Assembly (NCBI GenBank): GCA_964023205.1
Contig: OZ026850.1
Coordinates: 3,122,368-3,186,367, forward strand
Direction: 5' to 3'
DNA length: 64,000 bases
Origin: Lutraria lutraria
Lineage: Eukaryota > Mollusca > Bivalvia > Venerida > Mactridae
Below are positions 1-12,800 of this stretch, in pieces. The number at the start of each line of letters is the position of its first letter. The stretch's first letter is position 1. A model generated the notes under the pieces. The model had not been told where the DNA came from. It did not search any database and saw only the letters and a list, made by a program, of their open reading frames with translations. The translations under genes and the position numbers were made by a program.

Positions 1-193
1 TTAATCGAAGTTAAGTGTTTTTGTCACCTGATATTATTGTTCTGGACATAGATTAATTAATTATTCAAAGACGGTGTTTTTGTTTTGAAAACTTCCGTAA
101 ATTCAATAAACGTACAACGTAGAACTTGGAATACTTCCATATAGGCATAAGGCACATTCGCTTGATGTAATGTTAAACTCATATTTATTTTAG

Positions 194-2322
194 AAATACA
201 TGAACGGGAGTCCGAACCTGAGCATGATAAACACGAACAGGAGTCGGCTCCTGAGCATGATGAATATGAACAGGAGTCACCCTCAGAGCCTAATGAATAT
301 AAAATGGAGTCACCCTCAGCGCCCGATGAACATAAAATGGAGTCACCCTCTGAGTCTGATAAACATAAAATGGAGTCACCCTTTGAGCCTGATGAACATA
401 AAATGGAGTCACCCTCTGAGTCTGGTGAACATAAAATGGAGTCACCCTCAGCGCCCGATGAACATAAAATGGAGTCACCCTCTGAGTCTGATAAACATGA
501 AATGGAGTCACCCTTTGAGCCTGATGAACATAAAATGGAGTCACCCTCTGAGTCTGGTGAACATAAAATGGAGTCACCCTCTGAGTCTGGTGAACATAAA
601 ATGGAGTCACCCTCTGAGTCTGGTGAACATAAAATGGAGTCACCCTCTGAGTCTGGTGAACATAAAATGGAGTCACCCTCTGAGCCTAATGAACTTAAAA
701 TGGAGTCACCCTCTGAGCCTGATGAACATGAACAGCAGTCACCCTCTGAGCCTGATGAACATGAACTGGAGTCACCATCTGAGCCTGATGAACATGAACA
801 GCAGTCATCCTCTGAGTCTGATGAACATGAACAGCAGTCATCCTCTGAGCCTGATGAACATGAACAGCAGTCATCCTCTGAGCCTGATGAACATGAACTG
901 GAGTCATCCTTTGAGCCTGATGAACATGAACTGGGGTCATCCTCTGAGTCTGATGAACATGAACAGCAGTCATCCTCTGAGCCTGATGAACATGAACTGG
1001 AGTCATCCTCTGAGCCCGATGAACATGAACAGGAGACATCCTCTGAGTCTGATGAACATGAACAGGGGTCACCCTCTGAGTCTGATGAACATGAACAGGG
1101 GTCATCCTCTGAGCCTGATGATATTGAACAGGAGTCATCCTCTGAGTCTGATGAACATGAACAGGGGTCACCCTCTGAGCCTGATGAACATGCACTGGAG
1201 TCACCCTCTGAGCCTGATGAATATGATCAGCAGTCACCACCTGAGCCTGATGAATATGATCAGCGGTCACCACCTGAGCCTGATGAATATGATCAGCAGT
1301 CACCACCTGAGCCTGATGAATATGATCAACGGTCACCACCTGAGCCTGATGAATATGATCAGCAGTCACCACCTGAGCCTGATGAATATGATCAGCTGTC
1401 ACCACCTGAGCCTGATGAAAATGATCAGCGGTCACCACCTGAGCCTGATGAATATGATCAGCGGTCACCACCTGAGCCTGATGAATATGATCAGCAGTCA
1501 CCACCTGAGCCTGATGAATATGATCAACGGTCACCACCTGAGCCTGATGAATATGATCAGCGGTCACCACCTGAGCCTGATGAATATGATCAGCAGTCAC
1601 CACCTGAGCCTGATGAAAATGATCAGCAGTCACCACCTACGCCTGATGAATATGATCAACAGTCACCACCTGAGCCTGATGAATATGATCAGCGGTCACC
1701 GCCTGAGCCAGATGAATATGATCAGCGGTCACCACCTGAGCCTGATGAATATGATCAGCTGTCACCACCTGAGCCTGATGAAAATGATCAGCAGTCACCG
1801 CCTGAGCCTGATGAATATGATCAGCTGTCACCACCTGAGCCTGATGAATATGATCAGCGGTCACCACCTGAGCCTGATGAATATGATCAGCAGTCACCAC
1901 CTGAGCCTGATGAATATGATCAACGGTCACCACCTGAGCCTGATGAATATGATCAGCATTCCCCACCTGAGCCTGATGAAAATGATCAGCAGTCACCACC
2001 TGAGCCTGATGAATATGATCAGCAGTCACCACCTGAGCCTGATGAATATGATCAGCAGTCACCACCTGAGCCTGATGAATATGATCAGCAGTCACCACCT
2101 GAGCCTGATGAATATGATCAGCAGTCACCACCTGAGCCTGATGAATATGATCAGTGATCGGAACCTGAGCCTGATGAACATGAATCAGAACCTGAGCCTG
2201 AAGAATGTGAAATGTGGTCGGCACCTGAGTCTGATGAACGTGAACATGACTCAGAACCTGAGCTTGGTGAACGAGAACAGGAATCACCATCTGAGCCTGA
2301 TGAACATGAAACTTTGATTCAG
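194..2322 (+). pseudogene. Acidic 11-residue-repeat exon, one in-frame stop
   Basis: I do not recognise a family. The block starts after an AG acceptor at 192-193 with an upstream T-rich stretch and ends at CAG before a GTGGGT donor at 2323, so it looks like one internal exon. In one forward frame it codes a very acidic, Pro/Ser/Gln-rich chain made of 11-residue units. Three zones follow each other: units of EHKMESPSESG type (about 300-700), DEHEQQSSSEP type (720-1210) and DEYDQQSPPEP type (1210-2157). A TGA at 2155-2157 breaks this frame, yet the same frame continues in repeat-like acidic sequence to 2322; one C-to-T change of a CGA codon would explain it. A second forward frame (200-2317) and reverse frames are also open, as expected when the unit is a multiple of three. 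The acidic frame is preferred because it is open from acceptor to donor apart from the TGA. The protein could be disordered or secreted, but no function is assigned. Confidence 0.45.
204..2310. repeat. 33-bp coding minisatellite, about 60 units
   Basis: Tandem 33-bp units with a core like CCTGAGCCTGATGAA fill this stretch with little spacing error. Neighbouring units resemble each other more than distant ones, giving three homogenised zones. That pattern fits unequal crossing-over or replication slippage. The array length is probably polymorphic and could be misassembled. Confidence 0.95.
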
Positions 2323-3027
2323 GTGGGTCTTTGTGGTTGCTCAGACATTTTGTTGCAAGTGAGGGTTCTTGTAAAGACACTTTGTCACAAGGCTGAAACA
2401 AAACACTAAATCAAGTGGGTCTGTTTGCATTCCAAACAGTTGTGATACAGACGATAGTATTGCAAATTCTGATGTCTGGCCAATGCCAACAAGGTAATGT
2501 TTTGGAAACGGAAAATAGTGTTATACAACATTAAACTACTCCAGGGTCTCAGAAAATACAGTTTGTATACCTGTAAATGAAAAGGCTAGAGATGCAGATA
2601 ATTCAGTTATCCTGATGAATGTTGTACTTTTGTTGTGTGTTGGTATGAATAATAATTGTCTTCAAGTCAAACGACAAACACAACTGTGTATAGACACAAT
2701 TTATTTCTAAATCCAACAATTATCAAAAACTTAAGCATGTATATTGAAAGGCGATCATTTATAAAACTGACTAGCATTAGAATTGTAACAGAGTGCATGC
2801 AGTTACGTATAATATCATTATAGTATGTTCTTATATAATACTGTAACATCTCCCTTGTTTTGAAACAAGTTAAACCCTTTTTATAACAATTATATTATGA
2901 CTAAGATATAACAGATGATATTAGAACTTATTATACAGCTCAAAGTCATAACATATCGTTTAACACAATATGACTTGAATATTCTTATATAAAGTCATAC
3001 AATTGTGATATACTTCCGTGTTACATG
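2323..3027. other. Non-coding stretch after the repeat exon
   Basis: AT-rich sequence between the acidic repeat exon and the left end of the 21-kb element. I see no convincing exon, RNA gene or repeat here. It may be intron or 3' flank of the repeat gene. Confidence 0.5.
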
Positions 3028-3047
3028 CTATTAATAAGGGCTGGGAA
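3028..3047 (+). repeat. Left 8-bp duplication and 12-bp terminus
   Basis: CTATTAAT (3028-3035) followed by AAGGGCTGGGAA. Within the next 75 bp come several CGAATATTCG-like palindromes, mirrored at the right end. Confidence 0.7.
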
Positions 3048-3672
3048 TTTTATTCGAATATTCGGAACTTCGACGAATATTCGAACATGAAAAACGAATT
3101 CGAATATTCGAAAAAAATAATATGAAATTTCAACGTCTCGAGCCAGTTTGAGTAGCAAAAAATGTTTAAAAAATCGGTCGTTAAAAGGTGAATAAATTCC
3201 ATAAAAGTCGGTCCAAAATTGGTAAGTACGCACAAAATGTCACAAACCAACTGTTTGTTGTTCGCACCATTCTCAATACCCCCATAAATACGTCAAGATA
3301 ACCAATAGCCCGGAGCGATCATTTGTTAATCCGTTCAACTGATAATTAGTCCAAACACGTGGTGGACAAGAATAAAACTTAATGCACTGGTATTTTGCGT
3401 TAAATGATGTGCTTGCAACATATCAATTAAAAATATGAATCACTGTTAATGACACGTGTTTATGTTACGAGTTGTCAGTCCGTACGCAGATTACACGCTA
3501 CCAATGTTTTCTTCATTTAAAGCCCCAATAAGGCTTAAAATTGGTAGTATTTTCTATCTACAAAGAATCTCGAAAGATTGAGATATTAAATTATACCCAA
3601 AATGGTACAGAAGGGACCCATATCTGATCTCGGGTCGCCGTTCCTTCTTTGAGAAATAAGCAACTGAAAACG

Positions 3673-3711
3673 CTATTTAGTATTTTGTCCTCCGGACAAA
3701 ATACTAAATAG
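3673..3711. promoter_or_regulatory. Perfect 18-bp palindrome upstream of transposase start
   Basis: Arms 3673-3690 (CTATTTAGTATTTTGTCC) and 3694-3711 are exact reverse complements around a TCC spacer. It lies about 100 bp before the transposase start codon. It could be a protein-binding site, an RNA hairpin in the leader, or a remnant of a small element. Confidence 0.45.
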
Positions 3712-3781
3712 TGTTTACGTATGAATTTCCCGAACAATTCCGAAAACTCTTCGTCAATAATCGGAAGTACGCACAAACGTA

Positions 3782-3789
3782 TGACGTCA
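3782..3789. promoter_or_regulatory. CRE-like TGACGTCA site
   Basis: A full palindromic TGACGTCA octamer sits 20 bp before the ATG at 3809. This is the consensus CREB/ATF site. Function is inferred from the motif and its position only. Confidence 0.4.
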
Positions 3790-3808
3790 TCGAACCACAA
3801 AATTGAAA

Positions 3809-6800
3809 ATGGAGAACGAAGCGGTTACTCCCAAAAAGCGGAAAGGAAGAGGTCCAGTTCTTAGCGAGTCAGCAAGGAAACGTAAAAGGAAGGAACAGAA
3901 GCAAAAGGCTAACGTCCGTCGTATTAGCTTAGGGCTTGAATTTGAACGATGGAGGCGAGTAAAAGAAGAAAATGGACTAAAGAGTCACGCCGATGTGGCG
4001 AAATTCCTGTTGGACAAGTAAGCGATTATTCCTTATAAATGTTTGTAAATCTGAATCACACTGTACTGTTTGCGACTTGATGAATTTAGACGCGTATAAT
4101 GAAATCTAATCTGCTGTCGTTTGTCAACATAGTTACAGTACAGTACTCGTAGAATAGTTCTGGCTTCCAAAACTTTAAAAGCCGCTTTTTAAATATTTTT
4201 TTGCTTTTTATGCGGCATTACCCGTCCTATCACAGTGTAAACCGGGTACGCTGAAGACCTTAAGCTACTCGTAGAATAAATTGTGACTGTGAAGTGTTAG
4301 TTCTGTTGAAGAATTACATTGAAAAAATATTTGCCTAAAAATCTACACGTGTATGTAGATCTATATAGGCACTGTGTCCACTACTGACAATGTTGACATT
4401 TGCATACATGTACATGTATAGTCAAAACTTATTTGACACAAAACCAGCGAGTATCATCAGTTGATAAGTGACTGACAGTCCCAAGTGTCTCGAAGTCATT
4501 GTTTGTTATGAACTCAGAGATGAGAAATGTGCATACTTTTTTGTACCTAAAATATCAGTTCTAACCTGCGATCGCCTGCTTGCAACTTTAGCAAGTAACC
4601 TTAGCTAGCTAGATGGTTTATTTCACAGACTATTTGTATTATACAGATGCTACAATATTGATACATTTCATCAATTTTATAATAAATTAATATTGACTTA
4701 TTTGAAACTGAACAATTAGGTAATTCTAACCTTCCGTTCTGTGTTGAGTGTGGGTTTCATACATAAATACAAGGACTTATATACATACATGGATTCGCAA
4801 CTGCTAAAAATAGATCAAACGATATCGTTCGGCGATCCCACAATGCATTGCTATATACTCGGCAATGTCCGACAGCTGTATTTGTGTGTTCACGAATTTG
4901 ATTAATCATTATACTAATAAAACTCTGGCAATTGGGCAAGGGAAATTTGTAAAGGATGCAACAAATTCCTTAAAGATATTGAGATACATTTATAATCCAC
5001 AAAGTCTTAGTATAAGCATTGAAAAAGGCATCAGTCGAACATTTTAAATTCCAAGATGGCGGACATCTATTATAATCCTTTCGTCTCCGAGATTAAACAT
5101 TCGGAATACCACGGATATTTTCGCTGTTATTATCATTCGGATATCACGGATTTTTTCGTATTTTCGCTTTTGTAAACAATAGCTTGTATTCCCGTTCATT
5201 CACGTCTTATTATCGCGGGATTTGATTACTTTAAACTGTTAATACGGAAGTTGCGAATCCATGTATGTATATAAGTCCTTGATAAATTATATAGTAGCAT
5301 ACATCAAATAATTAAATGCTGTTGTTATAATTATCTATGTTTAGTATTGTTTACTCAAGTTACTGTCAAATCGAACCAAAAAAATGTGTGATTTGTGTTT
5401 GAACTATGTAAAAGGCGGAGAATATTCACTATAGTGACCAATCTAGAACTCAAGAGTCAAACATGGGGCCTTCTGTTGTCTGTTATAATTATACCATACA
5501 GGTGCTGTGATTCAGTGATTACCACATTACATATTCACTAAGTGATTCACTTCAATAAGCCCACACTTCTATCATCATTCCTATCCACACTTCAAACGAA
5601 TTACAACTACTAAAATAAAGTAAACTTAAGCTGTATATGGCGATATATTGTTTATGAATGCTAATTACTTGTTTCCTTACAGTGTTGCACTAAAATGATG
5701 ATAATAACAGCAATATTTTCCTTGAAGTAACATGCCATAATCAACAGTTGTTTGTTTGCATGCACAAACAAGGTGTTTAGGTGAGTACTGTACTTAGGTA
5801 CTGATGAAAAGTCTTCACAAAACAGACTTCCACTTATGATGTGGATGTTACAGTGACTTACAAGTTAGATGTCTTTTAAAAAAGGATGTGCCAATTGATC
5901 AAAGTAAAGTTTTTATGGTTTGCATAAGTAAATGTCAGGTAATATGTAAGTCATTTACTTATCATGGTCATGGCTTGTGTTTCATGTGATGCTACCCCTA
6001 TATTTTTACATCAAAAGGTGATTGTTGATATCCCGACAACTTCTCTAAAAATGTGACCTAAAGTGGAACACTAACTTGCATCAAAGGAGAGTTATTCAAT
6101 TAGTTTGTTAAATGATTTTATTTTAGTATATGTATATAATATTGTTTACTTTTCCTACAGCTCCGTTACGATATATGTACAGTTGCGTTTACTATTGCAT
6201 TGCCTTATTCATTTGTATTTGTACGTTTAACTTTCAGCTATCAAAAAGGTATGCACAGGTCACATGGTGACATATTAGATCCACGCATCAGTCAATTACG
6301 ACAGGATGTAGGAAGAGCATTGTTTGCTGTCCCTTCAACTTCAACCCCAGCTAAACCAGGAAAGCTTAGTACACCATTAGTTTCGGAGATATCAGGGGCA
6401 TCTTCCGATAGGTGAGAAGAAGTAAAATCATTTTTACACCTCCTTAAATAGTCTTAGGGGCGTAGCTCTAAAAGTAATATTTATGACCCGGAGACTGTGG
6501 TTTATGAATCCCATCAGAAGTAGAATTCTACAAGAACCTTCACAATCTATTCTTTCATGCATTAGTACTGGTCAGAATCCAAGACGCACATAACAAATGT
6601 AAAGTACTGTGCAAATATTATTATAAAATATGTTGAAAATGATTATAAGACATTAATTTTGACAGCAAAGGCATTTTCGCACTTGAAACTATGCAGTGGT
6701 GTTGTATGAATACAAAGTGAAACAATTATTGAGGCATTACTGTTTCTAGATTATACATGTTGAACATAAGCAGATGGACTGACCAAAAATTATGTGTTAT

Positions 6801-9800
6801 TGACAGCTCATGAACATTATTCACATCCTGTTGTTTTCCTGCTTTTATTTGAACATCAGGTATGGCAGTGTATAGCCTTTAGTTCTTGCTTTTAGCCAGT
6901 CATTTGTTTATGACTTACAGAACAAATTATAATTTGTAAAATAGTTCTGGAAATTGGAATGTGTCATTATGATTTCAGTAATGGTGAATTATTTACTTCT
7001 TACATTCATGTATTGACTTGATATAGGTTCTAGTTGGCATATTATCGTACATCGCACTTTATTTCAGTGATGCGACTATGAGTGCTGCTGAAATAAGTGC
7101 TAGCTCAACTGCTTCTAGACAGCAGGTCCTTAAAAGTGGCCGACGCAAAGTTACCAGTGCAGGACAATCATCATTTGTTGATCCTTTCAAGTAAAAATTT
7201 TACACTATTTATTTATGCTTGATGTTCATTCTTTCTTCATTTATATATCAATTGCATCCTTTATTGTTGGACTAATTATGACATTTGGTCATAAATATTA
7301 GAGAACACCTTCCATTTTTTATCACTGAATTTAAGTTCAAGGAGATAATGTCAGTAAAATATTTCCCATTCAAATAGTCAAATACTTACAATTGAGATAT
7401 TAGAGAAAGCTTAGGTAGTTTCTTCAAATGTGGTACAGAGGTTGGTCTAATGAACTCAATCATAAAATAATAATAATTACATGTATTAAGTAATTAGGTC
7501 AGACACAATGACAACAGAGTTACAAACACAACTTCTTGGCCTTGATTGGAACATGTATACTTGATGGGGATGCTGGTCTTAGCAGAAGACCTCTATTTGC
7601 TTCTGACATCACTAGGTCATACTGCAGTCATCAAACTACGCTCATCATGAATTTCAATTGTTTGGGTAATTGGCCTTAAGATGTTTTACAAACATCATTT
7701 CATCATGCTTTATAAATGAATGATAGCAATTATGTGAAGCTTTTGTTTGTAATTCCTTCAGTCTCTCTATTGATGTGTCTGAATTGATAGAAGATAATGA
7801 GGCAGATGTAGAAGATCCCGATTATGAACCAAGTTTTGAGATGACGGCTGTTCTGTAAGTCTCTTTTACAGTATCAGTGTAGTTTTCAGTAGAGAGTCCT
7901 TTACATACATGTGTATAAGGTATACATTATTATACAGTTTCAAATCTATTTTGCTGTGAATAAAAGTAGTCTGACTTAAAGTGCTGCATCATTACTGAGA
8001 CCCCACTATCAAAAAAAATCTGCCTGCCTGTTAATAAATATACATTTGACTGAGTACGGGGTTAGATGCATTGTTGAGAGCCAAGAGATATGGGTTTGAT
8101 TCCCTGGTGCAACTTTGTTCTTTCTGTAAATATCTCTTTATTTGATTGTTCTATTTGTGTACTCAGTTGGCATTGAATAATTTTAGAACAACTAAATACA
8201 TGATTTAAATGATATTACAAATCTTAATGCACAGTTTATTCTGACTGTGTTTTGGTTGACATATTTTCTAGGTCAGGCTGTAACTCTGTTGTGCAAAAGT
8301 AGGTATATTTTACTTTAGAAACACACATGTTACCACATTGACTAATTGAGATAATGTGCAAAAAGCAAGTACTTGTGGTGAAGACACCTTTACCACCAAT
8401 ACCTAGTGATGCCTTCACTTGTGAAACATTGGTAAAATTTGATACTAGTGGAATCCAGATAGTGCTAAAGTCACCTTTTCCAGTCACATGATGAATGCTA
8501 TTATGATGGTGACATTTTGATGTTGTTCATAAAGATCTGTCATTCTGTCTGTGTGGAGGGGGAAATGGATGGATATCAATTTGATAGACAATCTTTATGC
8601 TTCGTACAATGGTAGTTTCACAATATATATTTTCATTGGTGTCCAAAGCCAATGTAGCAGTGATCTGATTTGTTTCAGCTGAATAATTTAGGATAGGGTT
8701 ACATGTATCTCGTGAAATTATATAGGCGAAATTGAGCATCTATTGGGGATTATATTTTTCTTCATTTCCTAATTATTTCAGACCAGATGAAGTAAATGAT
8801 TTATATGAAGAGGTCGCATATGAAGAGATGGAATTTGCGATGGAGACTGAAGAAGATGAAGATGTTGAAGGTGTCGAAGAAGAGCTGGGCCCAGGAATCA
8901 AACGAGTTCTTACTCAGGAAGGTGTTGAGCCTTTGATAGAAGCAACTGTGTGCTTTGCCCATGTAGATCAGATTCGAAGTCTGGCTGGAACCAATGTAAA
9001 TAAATGTCTACAGGCAGATTGCAGGCATCCAGATAACATAAGACTTATTGATGAATTCATTGGATCAGCTTTATATCTGAAATGGGTATACTAAATATTC
9101 GCCATCAGAAAGCCAATTTTGTCTCTTATAACAAATTTGCAATGTATTTGCAGTGAAGTTTTTTATCAAATTTTGTAAAAAGATATATAATTTACAACAA
9201 TATTGTACCCTATACAGCATTATTGCAACACTGCACTTTTTATAAGTTTTAACTCAGCTGTTTTTTAAAAGAAAAGTTCCAGTGATAGTGATCATTGCTT
9301 TATGTAGCTCATAACTCAGAAAGTAGAAGAGGTAGCAACATACAACTTCATAGGTGATAGGTGTTGGCAAGGGTGGCGAACCTCTTGTTTATAATTTGAA
9401 ATGATAACTTTCATTATTACCCTTTACATTAACCTAATTGGAAAAACTGTTGAATCCACATTTATTGGTATGATAAATGAAATTCGCTTTTGAATGGAAC
9501 TTGTATCCATCCAGTTTCTGGTGAGAAAGCATTTTGAGAACAAAATTGAAAACGTATACAATACTGTCCGCATTTTTGTGCATTTAAACTTTGTTGTATG
9601 AACATGGTCAAATTACTGTATGGCACAATTTTATCTACTTTATAAAAATTCAATGAGTAAATATATTTCTTGCTACACTGGACCAAAGAAAAAAATGTAA
9701 TGCTTATTTCTTAATTTTGGATTTATATATATTGTTTCAGATGTGCGGATCCGGACATCTGGTTCATCGCTGGTGTGCACAGGCAGTGCTTAACAAAAGG

Positions 9801-12800
9801 GTAAATAGTGTTGATTTCCTTGCCTCTGTGGCTACACTTACGTCTGGGAATAACATTGGTAAATTGGTGTTGTGGGCAAAGCACCTGAATTTGAGGTTTG
9901 TTTCTTCCACAACATTCCACAGAATTCAGCGGAGCTACATAGTTCCAACTATAGATCAGTACTGGGCAGAAAAACAAACTGAAGTTATTGAGGCATTTGG
10001 TGATGAAGAACTTGTACTATTGGGTAAGCTAACACTTTATTTTTCTAATAAATATGAATGCTAGGTAAATATTACAGAAAACCGTGTATGAAAATAAACA
10101 TATTTATTGGCTGTGTTCATATACTTTGCATAACTAACTATGCATACATTAATCATGCCCGGTCACTAGAATATTGTCCACTCTGTTCTCCAAAATGGTT
10201 ATTCATGAATGCAGAGTATAACACTGAGTCAAAGTACAAACTACCTTTTGGTACAGAGACTGGTGCTCGTACTGTTTTGCTCCTGTGAAAATCTAACCTT
10301 GCTGTTTCAATGTTGATATAAACTAGTAACTGAGCAGATGTACACATTCCTCAACTAGACAATATATCCGGTATAAGACCTAAGTTCTTAGGTTACTTAG
10401 AGCTTTAATGTTTATTACTAACTTGAACATAATGTACTAAAATTAATGTGTGTCTCTGCTCTTTTGTATATTTACAGGTGATGGACGCAATGACTCCCCT
10501 GGCCATTCTGCACAATATTGTTCATACACGTTAATGGAAGAGAAAACAAAAAAAATTGTATCTATCCAGACACTTGATAAAAGAACAACAGATAGGAAAT
10601 CAGCAAATATGGAGAAAGCTGGATTTCAGTTAGCATTAGAAGATGCCAGAGGAAAAGGAATAAAAGTAAAGGAATTGGTGACTGATGCACATCTTGGAAT
10701 CGGAGCCATAATGAGTATGTTGTGCTAATTTTTACCTTTTTATGCCAGCGCCATGAAATGGCTAAAGGCATATAGTGTTTACCCTGTGTGTTGTGTGTTA
10801 CAGCATTTTAGTGTCCGGCTCATAACTTTGTCATGCATGATTGGATTTTGAAATAATTTGGCGCGAATGTTCAGTATAACAACGCGATGTGTCATCTGAA
10901 AAACTGTCACTCAAAGTTCAAGGTCACAGTGGACACTTAAATATTTACGTTCATTCCTTATATTGAAATAGTGAAAGTACATTCCCAAGCAACCTGCTCT
11001 ATGTTGTATTCACAACACTCATTTCTGTGTCTAGTGTGAAATGGCGGGGGCATCAAAGTCCTATGTACACATTATTAGTTTTTGTTGTTGTTGTTGATAT
11101 TGAGCTCACCTGGCACAGAGTGACAGAATGATCTTTTAGGAAGATCTACCTGAATTGTTTTAATGAATTTAATTTGAAAAAACTATGGGTTTCCATAGCA
11201 TCCAAAATGTTTTTTTTTAATCTTCGCAGCAACCAGAAGATCTTCAGGTTAGATATTTGTTTTGCAGAATTGCCTAGTAGACCTCTACAAAGATTGTTTA
11301 AGTCATGACCCCAGGTCAAATTGACCTGCTCTTTTCATATAGGGAAATCTTCAAAAAAATATTGAAATAAACTAGAAGGTTTTGAGCAAGTGGTGTGATA
11401 TTTATATATATGTGGCTATTTAGCTATGATACATGCAGTTCCGGCATTTTTTAAGTGTTGGTTGCTATGGCAATGGTAGTATAAATATGCCTCGTACATT
11501 CAGTGACTTTTCTTATCTCATAAGTAGTTACAGTTTCTACATGAGCCTTGGTATGTTGATAGAGCATTATAATGTATTATATCAGGATAGCACAGAGCAT
11601 TTATTATATCAGTATAGCACAATATATCTTTATAAAGAATAAGTTTCGTTCAGCAGCACAGTTCTCAGTATGCTGAACATTGTAGAAAAATCATTTAGAC
11701 AGTGTCACTTTTTGGTTGACTTCATTCTTATCTGTGACTGAAACTTTGTATGTTTGTAGAGAAGGATCATCAAGATTTGAAACATTCACATGACATATGG
11801 CATGCTGCCAAGAACTTGGGGAAAAAAATAATGAAGGTATGGCTTCTTAGCACATGAAAGGTACTTAGTTATATAGCAAATGCTTGTTATTAACAAGTTC
11901 TCAAATACCGGTAATATTATTGTTAGCAAGAGTGATAGAGCGTTAATTTCCTTTCCATGATACTGCAGTTTTGTGCTTGTTTCACAAGAATATAACTGAA
12001 TAACTTTTATGTGGAATATGTCAGGGTCAGACATGCATGTATTACTCAAATGCATTACTTATTAATAGGGATGTCAATTTGTCAAGATTTTACTAATCGG
12101 TTAATCGTTCGTTCATACGAACGATTAATCGATTAACCGTATGTTAATTGTACGAAGTGCTTTTAAACATGAATGAATTGTCATAAGTTTCCGCGACACC
12201 GACGTATCACACGAAATGCGATAATGTATATACACATCAATACATATTTACCACTGAAATGTGATGCGTGTATGTACTATCAATTTTCAGTTTATATATA
12301 TCAATGATCAATTACAAATAACATTATGGCAACTAATAGTAATTTTGTTTACAAAAAAGTAGATTACGGCATTCTTGTTTCATACTCAATTTGGTCAGGT
12401 TATAATTGGAACATTGGGCGGAGCGTACAACAACGATCATTTGATTGGTTGATTGGTGTAATGATGAATTTAATTGTGATTCCAGTCGATGTATTTAAGT
12501 ATTTCACACTTTGTGTAATTGAGTATCAAATGTCAACACGTTCTCATAATTATCAGCCGCTCTGTTTGATGCAAAGATGCAAAATTAAATCATACCAGTG
12601 TCTTAACTCAGGGATAATTAATAAAGAACAAGGTTGTCAGTTTATATCAATAAAGATGCAAAAGACGAAAAAGGTGATATTGTTCGACGATTTTATTAGC
12701 ATGTCTTAGTAAAACGTAACACACAACATACGTGTATACATAGTATAACATACATAGGTTACATTTTACGTTTTTTCCATCCAGACAGACGATTTTTTTC

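Noticed and set aside
290..2401. Long reverse-strand reading frames across the 33-bp repeat
   Set aside because: They stay open only because the repeat unit is a multiple of three; no splice sites or start context support them better than the acidic forward frame.
9723..9977. Reverse frame opposite transposase exon 6
   Set aside because: It is the antisense shadow of a well-supported exon with conserved Cys/His residues.
12326..12709. 127-codon frame inside the 1158-bp hAT-like element
   Set aside because: No transposase motifs or recognisable domain; the element looks nonautonomous.
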